This document shows positions 35,301 to 46,112 of a DNA stretch of 64,000 bases, piece by piece (within the stretch, counting starts at the first letter, position 1; every line of letters begins with the position of its first letter). The position numbers were made by a program, and so were the translations under genes. The notes under the pieces are model-generated. The model saw nothing but the letters and a program-made list of their open reading frames with translations. It was not told the DNA's origin and ran no database searches. Source of the DNA: Fallopia convolvulus (taxonomy: Eukaryota; Streptophyta; Magnoliopsida; Caryophyllales; Polygonaceae); assembly GCA_964016875.1 (NCBI GenBank), contig OZ024726.1, positions 55,793,325 through 55,857,324 of the forward strand, written 5' to 3'.

Positions 35301-36897
35301 GTAAATAGAGTAAAACTTGTTTGGATATAGGTTGGTGCAAATGAACTATTTTTTATTCGTTTAAGGTTGTCTAAGATTTGTATAGGGGGCAAGTATTCAT
35401 GAATTCTGTTTATTTAAAGTGCTCAAACTGAGTACATGGTTTCTGTGAGTGTTGTAATTTTTGCTACTGTAATAGTTTTGGGTGCTTGGTGCATGTTGTC
35501 TATGATGTAGTAGAACTCATTTCCTTACCTGTTGTATATGTAGTTTTGTGTTCCTCTTCATACCCTGGTTCCTACTGGAGAAGCCTGGGATTGACCTTTC
35601 ACAGATCCAGTTCAACTTTTGGATCTTCTTCTCAAATGCTCTTTGTGCTCTTGCCTTGAACTTCTCAATCTTCTTGGTAATCGGTAGAACTGGAGCAGTA
35701 ACCATACGTGTTGCTGGTGTCTTGAAAGATTGGATATTGATAGCCCTGTCAACTGTAATATTTCCAGAGTCTACAATTACTGGCCTTAACATCACTGGTT
35801 ATGCTGTTGGTATAGTACAAACACAACCTTGGCTCAGTAATATTTCAATCACATCTTGCTTCTGGCAACTGATGTCACAATATGTGTTGTCTTTGATTTC
35901 TGCAGCACTCTGTGGCGTTGTCATGTACAACTATATAAAGGTCAGAGATGTCCGGGCATCTCAAATTTCTTCGCCTGAAAAGCTTCCAGAGAGAGTTTCA
36001 AAGGTACAGCTGGTTCTCTCATAATTTTTACATGTAGAAATTATCATCTTTAACACTAGGATCTGGCAATTTTGTATGGTCGATTACTAAAACATTTTTA
36101 GCAATTTGTAGCTGCATAAATGGCTTAGAAGTTATGTTAAAAACGTTTATCTCACACATTTCTCATCTCTTAGAGTGGTCTAAAGAAAATGATAATCAAG
36201 GATGCAAGTGTCAGGGATATGAAACTCCTTAAAACATTAAGCCTGACATTTTCTTAGTAGCTCGGAGATTCAAGGATATACGTAGCCCCATAAGTGAGAA
36301 CCATAAGGAATAAGTTTAAATCACCAGCCAATAATGTTACTGATGTGAAAAAATCACAATGCCTTGAGAGTTGAAAACAAAGTTCACGACTGTTATAAGA
36401 AAGTAGGGTGCTGTAAATTATTTAATTTTATGAGTGCGCCACTGTACATGACAGTAAGTGGAGAAATCCCTCTGGATACAAATTTCTTTTTGTCAAAGGA
36501 GTTAAGCTTGAATTGAGGGAATTTGATTAGTTTAGCATTATCTCAATTCAAGAAGGTTTTCATTTTAAGTTCTCGAAAGTTTGGATCACTCTGGGCAAAT
36601 ATAGAATTGGACACCATATGCTGCTTTCAATACAGAGTACACTTGTAAATTTTATAGCATTTTATAATTGATTCTATTGTTGTGTGAATTCATGTCATCC
36701 TCAAACTTTTATCTGTACAGGACCTGAAGTATGAAAAGAAGTCATCTGATATATTCACGCCTAATGACAATAATGACAAGACTGGAGGAGGCACAGCTGG
36801 AGGGAACGGTTCAGAAGTGATTGTTGATGAAGAAGCGCCTTTAATATCGTCTTCTCGGTTGTCACATATAGGACGCACTCAAGTCGGCAAACCATAA
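32313..36897 (+). CDS. Sugar-phosphate/nucleotide-sugar translocator (TPT/DMT family), 9 coding exons
   Basis: Exons 32313-32396, 33073-33180, 33718-33749, 33859-33909, 34430-34491, 34582-34843, 35544-35809, 35906-36003 and 36721-36897 join to 1140 nt (379 aa), with GT-AG junctions and unbroken phase. The product is a multi-pass membrane transporter of the triose-phosphate translocator family, which exchanges phosphorylated sugars or nucleotide sugars across organelle or Golgi membranes; the exact substrate is not readable. Family landmarks are LLSSGVILYNKWVLSPKYFN at the start, LTMIHMGFSGLVAF, ISVAFIQMLKALMPVATFL, and GVLKDWILIALSTVIFPEST with YIKVRD near residue 320. A hydrophilic acidic tail (about 322-379, VDEEAPLISSS) follows. 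There is no plastid transit peptide, which points to the endomembrane-type KT/At1g48230-At3g17430 group. The ATG was chosen because it opens the first transmembrane segment directly. Confidence 0.93.
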
Positions 36898-38375
36898 CTT
36901 TTGATGGCTGACACTTTAACCATCTCAGGATGTCAAATCCATTTGTTTGCAGATTCAGCGGGTACCATTTCCTTGATATCTTTTGAATGTGGTCTTGATT
37001 TTCTAGCGGAATTATTCACATTTGTAGCAAGTCTTCTTCATACGCCGTACAAGTGCAATATATCTTTAGGGAATATCAATATAGATGGAATTTTAGAACA
37101 CACCATGGTACCAGTGGAACAAGTATCAAGGAATTCCCTTTTGCGTGGAATTTTCAATTTACGCACGTGAGAAAGAAACTTTATTGATTGTTCATTGATT
37201 TCTTGTCGTGGATCCATTTTGATAACAAGTGAATTTGTATATATGGCTGGCTGCTGCCAGTGTGTACGATTCCTTGAATTGGTTGATGTTATCTTGGTAA
37301 CACATTGAATCAAATCTGCCGAATATAAACATTGTATCATCCAACATTAAAGTGATTCGTTTAGGATATTGAAAAACAATACAATTCAAAATATTTAACC
37401 GTATTTGAAATGATTTAAAGGAACATTATATCATCCGCCCTTTTAGTCGTTTTTACCCCTCGGATTATTTAATTTGATCCTGACCTGATCCATAATTAGA
37501 TGAGGTCTATGCGTAACCGGATATCTAAGTTCCAAATGCAAAACTATGAATGATTATTTGGTAATTTTAGCATCTTAGCCAGATCACATGTTTATTGAAC
37601 ATTTAATCTGATAGTTATCTGGGTTTGGTATAGGATATTGATCCGTCAATAAACATGTCTCTCAATTAAAGTTGCAACCATATCGAATTAAATATCTTTA
37701 CAAAAGCTTGGTGGCGGTGCCCTTGAAGTGCGTCAATATATATTTAATCGACTTCATCAAAGGTTTCCAATGTTTAAATACGTCCCAGTATACAAGGATT
37801 TCAAATTCAGCTTTGGAAGGCGCTGTTTTCAAGTGACTGCTACATCTTGGATTTCCATTCTCAATACCAGAACCCTACAAGAGAGATTCAAGCATGTACA
37901 TATCCTCAAAATCTACTTTCCACACTTCAATATTGAGACAGGCTACATTTCAGAGACTTTGCGAAGCCATTTAAAAAGGAAAAGGCACACAACGACGAAA
38001 AAAATTGAAAAGAATAAGCAATCTGTCTCAATATTTTCTTACAACAATCTTTTGACTAGATAGATATACAGTAGAATGGATGGAATGCACTGTGGCTGCA
38101 ATCTCGAAATGGCTTACAAGGACAGTAGTTGTACGGAAAATAATGCAGATATGGCGAGAACGAATAATAATAACGCAATCTCACATGACTCGTAAAAGAA
38201 GACAAACCAGATACAGGACATGCACAATCAATCACAAGCCCCAAGAAAAAGGGGGAAAATATAAGAAAGCATCAGATTCCGTGAAAGAAACCACTCTATG
38301 TACCTTAATCTCAGATTATAGAACATAACGGGCGTGATATATGGCAGGAAGTTCGCTTACTCAAGATGATAACAT
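36898..38375. other. Intergenic 3' regions of the convergent translocator and NPSN genes
   Basis: It should hold both 3' UTRs. Frames at 36901-37170, 37728-38063 and 38080-38328 match no family known to me. No repeat is recognised. Confidence 0.5.
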
Positions 38376-41300
38376 CTAGCTTAGATGATTTGCAGTCCTT
38401 GCATACAGCAGTCTTCTAGATGTGGGAGCTGGTGGAGCCAATCCTGGGATTTCCCTGATGTCTTTGTTGTTAGGATGCACAATCTACACATGAATGGTGC
38501 CAGTTAGAATGCAAAAGGACAACTATTTGGTGAAATTAGTCAAAATTCATAAACAAGATCACTAGTGAAAATGTGACATCAACTCTAACAACTTTTTTTT
38601 TTAGTAGTATGGAGGTGCGCAGTAGATATGTAAGAGTGGAGGTTGAACTTCTACACCTCAACACGAAAAAATTACTCTCTACAAAAAATCGTCAAGAAGG
38701 AAACTCCGTCTCAACAAATTTAAAAATAATACGTCAGAGATCTACACAAGTATTATATACTAAATCACCGGGAGCAAATGAGAATAAACAGAGCCGATCA
38801 TAAGTTAACACTCAGTCTAAAGCGTACCCCAGTTTTGATCATGCATTAAAGAGCAATAGAAAAATGCAAACCCAATTTAAGAATTGTATTTTTCTGAAAT
38901 AAATGGAAAAATTAAATATTCACCTTCACGACAATTATCGCTATAACTCCAAACACAATCAGGAGGAGGAAAAGCATGATACACTTGTCAGTAGCCACCT
39001 GAAACGATGATATATATTAATTTTAAGAAATAGAGACATCACAAGCCAGACATTATATTGAAGATTGAGTACAGTTAAATAAAACCCACCTGTCTGCCAA
39101 TCTCCTTCACAAGCTGGGAGGCCTTCTTGATTGAAAACTGAATTGTATCCAGCTCATTGACAATACGGCCCATTTGATCAGTCTAAAACATTTAAGAGAT
39201 CCATATACATGAGTGTCTTTCACTTGAAGTGTTACATGCATAGCTAAAATCAAGCAGAACAGCAAGACCAACAGATAACAGAAAGCTAAAATGATTAATG
39301 TGACATACTTGTCCCTTCAATGTAGTTGCAGTTTGAGTTCCCACTTCAATAGTTTGTACAACAACCTACAAGAGTGATATTATATAGTCAAGGATATCAC
39401 CACAAAAACATATATATTATATCCAAGGAATAAAGGAGGAGTTGGAATATAAAACATGAGCTTTAGGAAAGAAACTATTACTTGTTTAGAACGTTCAATC
39501 GCTTGATCAGTCTCATCCATTGTCTTTCTACCAGCACTAACAAGTTCTTGATTTGACATTGCTACAAAGAAAAAAAAAGGAACCATCAGATATTAAAATC
39601 TAAATTGTACCTCAATACAGAAGCACTATAAAAGATTGCACATATTGAAAGATGTTCTTCTTTATCTACTTTTTAGAGTGGAGTTATTACACATTTACAC
39701 TTAAGAAAGATGCAAAACAAAAGGTCCGCAAAATATTCGAAATGATATTATAAATTTTCATCGGTACATTTTTATTCTACTTTTGTCAATGAGGATTTGA
39801 GTATAATAAGGAAAAGTCCAAAAAATAATTATCTGCAAGCAAATATAATTTTGTTCTTATAGGCTAAAAGGTAAAAAACATGTCTTAATAAAGTTTAGGG
39901 GAAGAGAAAAGGGTTTCCACACCCAATAATTGTCCAGAAAATATTCTAGATGATAATATGAAATTTTCATAGATCCTTTTTGCTCTAATTTTTTTAATGA
40001 GAATTTGTGCATAATAAGAGAAGGTCAACAAAATAATCATCCGTTACTAAATATTTTGTTTCCATAGGCTAAGAGGTAAAGAACATGCCTTACTAGGTGT
40101 TTAGGGGAAGAAAACATGTCTTACTTGAGGCTAATTGTACATTATCTTCTGCAACCGGTTCACTGACTCCAGCTCCTTCAAATAGTTCAACCTTCTTATT
40201 ACTACTCATAAACCTGCAAAAAGTATCCATAATATTAAGCTTCACAAAAGCCCACATTATGAATAAACCACCAACTAACGGTGATAAGGGGATGGAAAAA
40301 ATATTGCAGATGTTATTGTATCCACAAAAAGCAAGCACTTTAACAGGTCCTAAGCAAAAGTCAAGCTTTTATCCCTGCCAAATGTGCTACAGTTTCCTAT
40401 CCAACATGTCTGTTCAGAATCTTCAACAAGCTAAAGATAAACCAATGACCAATGATCAATTCCATAATAGGATTGTTGAATGGCACAACAAATTGTTTGG
40501 GTTCGTCGGTTCGTTCGTCCGTTATAGCAGATGTCTTTGTTCATTACTCAATATAGTTTCAATCATGTTAGTTCACGGGTGCTTAAATTTTCCCCAATTA
40601 TTATAGCATCTGTATTCAGGTAAGTGCCGGAGGGGGAAAGGGAAAATATTGAAGATAGCAGAGAATTCCATTATAAAGCAAAAAAACACTTTCTATGCCA
40701 ATTGAGACTTTGAATATCTAATGTCGTTTAGACATAATAAGCAGAAAACAAAAGCCCATGGGCATCTCAACCAACATGAGTTCATATGTCAACAACGAAC
40801 AGAAAACTGTAAAGATCAAACTTAAATGGTCAAGTTGAACTTACGTTTTCCTTAAGGCCACATAAGAATTTAGCTCTTTGATCTGCAAAAGTAAATCATC
40901 AAAATGCAGGTTGAAGCAAAAAAAGTGCAGGTTAAAAAAATGGCACCAGAAAACATTCCAAATATGTCTATTTGACAATTAAGCTTGGCAAAATGCAAGA
41001 TGATTGCAGATACTTGAGAAAAAGTGAAATGTAAATTCCATACTTCACTTTCTAATTTTTAAAATTCGGTTAGATAGTCCAAAGGTGGAAAGCCCCAAGG
41101 CTAGGGTTAAAATAACTGGAATATTCTACAGCTTGTTGGAAGTTACACAAAGGGAAAATATACCATTAGAGTACCAAGTATGCATGTCTAAAAAATCCTA
41201 TAATATATTCATAAATCAAGAAAAAAAAAAAAAGGCTTTGTATATCTTACCATTGATTGTTTCTCATCATTGAGTTGCTTGTGAACTTCAGGTGGAGTTT

Positions 41301-43056
41301 TGGATTCCTCATCCTTAATTTCCCGATCAAACTCCTTAACTAGCCTGCAAAAAACTCGCAGAATAACCCATCACAATTTGATCAAGGCATCATTTGCAAT
41401 ATGGGAAATGAAAAGAAGCATCCTTTTTGGGGCACATCCTTATGCTCATTGGCTTTTATACACTGCCTTTGAGATGGATTTAGTCCCTATATCAATTTTG
41501 GTGCATTCTAACTAAATTCAGTTATTATTGTTACATAGCTGAATTTCAATATTTCTTGGGTCTATCGGGCGTACCCCCTTTCCCTTGGGCAGGGGTACCC
41601 CCATCTTGACCCCCCCCCCCAGATTACAGCGGAGCCTTGCTGGGTCAATGATGATGATGATGATGATGATGAAAAGAAGCAATTTATTCGGCATACCTCT
41701 TACATTCCTTCATCTTATCAGTAAGCTCTTCGAGCTGCTTACTCTGTCTAGTGGGATCTTTGACCTTATTGAGCTTTTGGAAGCCATTCCTGTGAGCAAA
41801 AAAAAACAAAAAATTGTATTGAGTCAACATTATTATATAGACATAGTAGATAAAATGAAGAAAATTTTGGATGTTTCAGTCAATGATTCTGTTTGGTGAG
41901 TTTAAAAATCCTTACTAGAGGCATCTACACAGTGATTATTTAAGGCCTCTTTGATACAGTTTTCAGAGAGGCCTTTTGACAACATGGATAGTCCACTTAG
42001 CCCAAATATTGCCAACAGTTGTAGTGAAGTGATTAACCAAAAGTTATTCCTTCAAAGTAAAATAAAAAGAATCACATTGTCTCTTTCTCTTTGTAGAGAG
42101 AGGAGAATAAAAGCTTAGAATTGTCCAAATTCAAACTTCCAAGTTCCATTGTATGTGGCAAGTGCCAACCTTAAAACTAGAAACATTGGGTTTCCATTAG
42201 TTAACTGTAGACCTTGAAGCTTTGAAAGTGTATAGCTTTCCTCATGCAGTAAGCCAACAAGTCATTTAAGTCTCCAATCAGGTACTTTAAAGCAGCTGAA
42301 ACACTATATTAAACAGGCTTATGGTTTTCCCAGAGGCAGAGAAGGATCCTGAACACATTTTTTCTACAATCTAGTCGAATGAAATAGTATACAAAACCTA
42401 CATAACATTGCGAATCACAATTCCTAAGAATAGAAAAGCCCCAAACAAGTAATCATAACAGAAAAAGTAGCAGTTCATAACCAACCAATACCTAGCCCTA
42501 AAACGCAGGCTAGTTCACTCGACAACAGAAGAACTTGTTCGAAACTATTCCGTACAATACAACCCAAAAAACGGAGAAAGAACAAGAGAAAGAGACAATA
42601 GGAAGAAAGTGTAAAGCTTTCCTCATGTAGTAAGCCTACAAGTCACTTAAGTCTCCAACTAGGTATTTTAAAACAGCTGAAACACTATGTTACACTGGCT
42701 TATAGTTTTGAGGCAGAGAAGGATCCCGAACACATGTTTTCTACAAACTAGTCGAATTAAACGGTATAGGAAGCCTACAGAACATTGCGAATCGCAATTC
42801 CTAAGAATCCAAAAGCCCCAAACAAGTAATCATAGCAGGTCGTAACCAACCAACACCGAGCCCTAAAGCGCAGGCTAATTCACTCGACAACAGAAGAACT
42901 TGTTCGAAACTACTCCACACAATACAGCCCAAACAAACGGAGAAAGAGCAAGAGAAAGAGACAATAGAAAGAGTCATACTCGAGAGCTCGAAAAATGTCA
43001 CGAATTTCACCGTGGATCTGCTCCATCTGAGGGTTCATAGGCAAGTCGGACGCCAT
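38376..43056 (-). CDS. NPSN13: Novel plant SNARE (Qb-SNARE), NPSN12/13 type, 10 exons
   Basis: Minus-strand exons, in order: 43056-42980, 41789-41697, 41344-41251, 40882-40845, 40213-40125, 39561-39482, 39365-39309, 39182-39090, 38998-38924 and 38483-38376. They join to 804 nt (267 aa), the usual family length, with GT-AG junctions and correct phase. It is a plant-specific Qb-SNARE for vesicle fusion, known at the plasma membrane and cell plate. The N-terminus MASDLPMNPQMEQIHGEIRD leads into a helical domain (RQSKQLEELTDKMKECKR). The SNARE motif spans about 140-210 (MDETDQAIERSKQ, then DQMGRIVNELDTIQFSIKKA). A C-terminal anchor CIMLFLLLIVFGVIAIIVV lies at about 213-231, and the tail has NNKDIREIPGLAPPAP. 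Compared with Arabidopsis from memory, the segment after VALRKT is diverged (FMSSNKKVELFEGAGVSEPV). NPSN12 against NPSN13 cannot be settled here. Confidence 0.94.
41540..41672 (+). repeat. SINE-like fragment with C tract and (ATG)n microsatellite in NPSN intron 2
   Basis: C-rich words (GGGCGTACCCCC, a run of 10 C) and GATTACAGCGGAGCCTTGC are followed by about eight ATG units. The layout resembles a short retroposon with a simple-repeat tail, but no Pol III boxes are clear. It sits just downstream of the exon ending at 41697 (gene orientation). Confidence 0.4.
42227..42972. repeat. Tandem duplication, about 380 bp x 2, in NPSN intron 1
   Basis: Copy 1 (about 42227-42606) and copy 2 (about 42607-42972) share long words such as GCTTTCCTCATG, CAGCTGAAACACTAT and GACAACAGAAGAACTTGTTC. 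Scattered point changes and a few short gaps separate them. Copy 2 ends directly at the donor side of exon 1. Confidence 0.9.
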
Positions 43057-43450
43057 CTTCGCCGGAACTCGCCCTGATTCCGCCGCTAATTCCCTTCCTT
43101 ATCTTAGAACTGAAAATAAAAACTCACGCCGCCGATCGCACTACACAACCTAACTTTCACCACATATTACCAGATTCCGAGTTCCGACAAGCCAGACAGA
43201 GTGAGAAACAGTTCTGATCCTGATCATAACATTACAATGCCGCTGAGCGAGCAGAGATATAGAATCTGTGTCGATGCAGTTGCTGACTGAATTTAGAATT
43301 TAGGGCTCAGAAGGAGGAGACAGAGAGAAGAAGAGAACGAATTTCTTGAACAGAAAGGGAAAGAGAGAGAGAGAGAAACGTTTAGATTGGAAATAATATA
43401 TTTGTGAGTATTTACAGGCTGCCACTATGACGTTATGTTTTGTTGTGTGA
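43057..43450 (-). promoter_or_regulatory. NPSN 5' leader and proximal promoter
   Basis: The minus strand upstream of the ATG includes a CT-microsatellite (GAGAGAGAGAGAGA on the + strand at 43361-43377), a common feature of plant leaders and core promoters. No TATA box is obvious. The transcription start is not resolved. Confidence 0.45.
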
Positions 43451-43744
43451 GGATTATGAGCTGTGTTTTGAGTTTTTATTCGCCTGACTAGCAGCTTTAT
43501 TTTCCCTAATTTTATATTAATTCTAAAACTTTGCTTTTAGGAGCCTCTTTTAAACAAATTAGAATCTGTTTGAAGTTTGAACAACTTCATTATTTAACAT
43601 GAGGATATGTTGCAGAAGAAGCATGCATTATTCAATACCGACCATAGTTTTATTTTATAAAGAAATAAATTATGGGGCCTATCTTAGCGGGAGGTGGTTT
43701 GTCCTAAAATATTTTTATGACGAGGTCTTAAAGATTTTAATCAA

Positions 43745-44470
43745 TTATTATTGGAAGAGAAAAGACACGGAGGAACGAAACGACGAAGAAGTCCGCAACA
43801 GTGTTGACCTCTCGAAAGACATGGGAGGTGCACCAACTCTGAAAGTGGGCCAACACGGACATGATGTCCATCCACATCAACTTGGTCTCCCAAGACAACT
43901 CCAATCACCAGGGGCGGCCCAAAGCAGGTGCAAGTTGTGCACCTGCACAGGCCCCCAAAAATAATAAGGCCCAAATTTCGTTTTACAACCCATATGTGTT
44001 ACTATTTAAAAAAATATCAATATATTCTAATAATTAGCCTATCTTGAAACTAGCCAAATAGGCCCGCGGTTCTTATTCATTTCCCTTGTAGAATTTCCAA
44101 TTCCCAATATCTTCTAATAATTACCCTCATTTTGAATTGAATAATTTTATCCTTTATTAGGGCCTCTTTATAATTCTAAACCAGGGCCTTCCAACCCCAT
44201 CAACCGCCACTGCCAATCACCTTGAACGGCTTTAATCAAAGGAAGGTTATTACCCTCGATCTGAATGTGGGTGACACCACGTCGTATGACCTCAAGGGTC
44301 CGTTGTCAAAGAGCAATCAATGGTCTTGTCTATTAGCACAAAGTGCTTGCTAGAAAGACCCTCACCAAAGTGAATTGTTTTACCTAGATGATCACGGAGG
44401 ATAAAACCAAAAGAAGAGACATCGTCCGAGCTGACGACACCATCAAAATTGTGTATGGCAAAGTTTTGTT
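43745..44470 (-). pseudogene. LINE RNase H-like (RVT_3) remnant, split by a hAT MITE
   Basis: Minus-strand pieces read FAIHNFDGVVSSDDVSSFGF, then ILRDHLGKTIHFGEGL. Beyond a stop come IQIEGNNLPLIKAVQGDW and, past the inserted element, FREVNTVADFF. These are the ordered landmarks of the RNase H-like domain of plant LINEs. It is related to the plus-strand remnant at 16440-16800. It is dead because of stops, shifts and the insertion at 43909-44212. Confidence 0.65.
43909..44212. mobile_element. hAT MITE, 304 bp
   Basis: The left end CAGGGGCGGCCC and the reverse-complemented right end CAGTGGCGGTTG are hAT-like TIRs. A perfect 8-bp duplication CCAATCAC lies at 43901-43908 and 44213-44220. It has no coding capacity. 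Confidence 0.88.
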
Positions 44471-44553
44471 GGGGTTTTTTCCACTTGATTTTAGTTCTAC
44501 TCCTTTCGGATTTTATTTCTTTGTTACTTGATTGGGAGGGGTATGAGGGTTGG

Positions 44554-45208
44554 TGAGGAAAGATAGGGGATGTGTTGGGTTGAGCGCACATGTATGCGGA
44601 TGTGCCTAACACATAAGGCCATGGGGTTATATGTAGGCTAATTTCACTTTAGATCTAACACATAAGCCTAATTTCACTTTAAATTTTAGATGTGGGATAG
44701 ACTTATTTCTCAACATGCCCCCTCAAGTGCAACTGGTTAGCCAGTTGACACTTGGACATAGGTCTAGGAAAGTCGATAAATGGACATAGGTAAGGAAAGT
44801 CGATAAAGGGCCCAAGACCAGGGGTGACAAAGCAGATTTACTAGCCCAAGGGCGATTGAGGCTCAACAAGCCCCCTCAAGTGCAACTGGCTAGCCAGTTG
44901 ACACTTGGACATAGGTAAGGAAAGTCGATAAAGGGCCCAAAGACCAGGGGTGACGAAGCAGATTTACTGGCCCAAGAACACGCCTTGGACATAGGTAAGG
45001 AAAGTCGATAAAGGGCCCAAAGACCAGGGGTGACGAAGCAGATTTACTGGCCCAAGGGCGATTGAGGAGGCGGGCGCGAAGGCCGGCGGGAAATAAGACT
45101 GATGCGGTGGCATAAAGGACCGAACCGCTCTGATACCATGAGGAAAGATATATATATAGGCTAATTTCACTTTAAATTTTAGATGTGGAATAGACTTATT
45201 TCTCAACA
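44554..45208 (-). mobile_element. TRIM (miniature LTR retroelement) with internal tandem repeats
   Basis: Read on the minus strand, a 70-bp LTR (45208-45139) opens TGTTGAGAAATAAG and ends TTTCCTCA. It is followed at once by an iMet-type primer site TGGTATCAGAGC (45138-45127). The other end has a purine tract (CTTGAGGGGGC) and a second LTR (44714-44554, 161 bp). That LTR begins and ends like the first but has about 90 extra bp, including a duplicated ATTTCACTTTA segment. No protein is encoded. No clean target duplication was found (GTTGG against ATTAC). Confidence 0.75.
44750..45065. repeat. Tandem repeats inside the TRIM element
   Basis: A unit with TTGGACATAGGTAAGGAAAG, GTCGATAAAGGGCCCA, CCAGGGGTGACGAAGCAG and TTTACTGGCCCAAG occurs three times (about 44752, 44906 and 44986). 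The CCCCCTCAAGTGCAACTGG segment next to the 3' LTR is also repeated at 44870. Confidence 0.85.
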
Positions 45209-45213
45209 ATTAC

Positions 45214-46112
45214 TCAGGGAGTTGGCATTTTCCCAGTCATTCTTTTGTTTCCGAATGAAAGCACAAACATTTTAGTTGCTTGTAGTTGATTATTATCGAT
45301 ATATAAAATTTTCATATTCCTGAAGTACCAAGTAGATGAAATCAATACTGAGTAGTTAATTGATCTCCAACATTCGTTTCCCTTATTTTTTCTTTTCTCA
45401 CACTTTCTAAAGATGATGAAGTTTCTTTTGGCCCAAATGTGCCGCCAAAGATAAGATAATGACTTCCTAAATGACTCCTCCTTCTATCACACCTTAAAAA
45501 AAAGTAATCTTGAAATTTTCAATTGCCGCTTTTACTTTAATAAAAAAAATTAAGTTTCATCATTCATTGGATCGAATCGGTCAGCGTAAACCGATTTACC
45601 CGGTTCTTGCGCTTTATCGACTAGTTCATCAACCCGAAATTTACTACCAATAGTGGGTCCCATAAAAAAGTTGTCAATTATAGTAACAACATCTATGAAA
45701 ATTGTCATTTATAATAACATTTTATATGGCTGTAAATGTATTTCCATAAATCATATAAATTATAAATATATATAATTTTTTTGGTCGAAAAAAAAATATA
45801 TAATTAAAATGTACGTGATCAGTTGGTCGGTCAATTCGGTTAAGGTTCCTGATCCTCAGGTTTGACATTTGAAAAAGTTGCATGATCAGATTGAATTCAC
45901 GATTCGAACTGCCTGGAAGAGTATGCAGAAACAAATCTACCTTTTCTACTACTTCAATCGTCTAGTACTCTAGTGTATATCGAACAAGAAACAGCTTTAT
46001 TACAAACTTCCTACTACTACCATGATGATTATAAAAAGCATAGAAACTGAAGATTTACGAGCAATGCAATGAAGAACATAACTATATGCAATCTTTCTAC
46101 ACAAAACCATGA
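45214..46112. other. Intergenic, downstream of the CIPK gene
   Basis: AT-rich, with no repeat or gene recognised. The part next to 46112 should contain the CIPK 3' UTR. Confidence 0.5.

Noticed and set aside
37728..38328. 111- and 82-aa frames between the translocator and NPSN genes
   Set aside because: They lie in the 3' regions of convergent genes, with no known domain and biased basic composition.
40093..40338. 81-aa minus-strand frame as a separate gene
   Set aside because: It is exon 5 of the NPSN gene read through into its introns.
44750..45065. CRISPR-like array
   Set aside because: The units are long, tandem and inside a plant LTR-type element, with no short repeat-spacer pattern.
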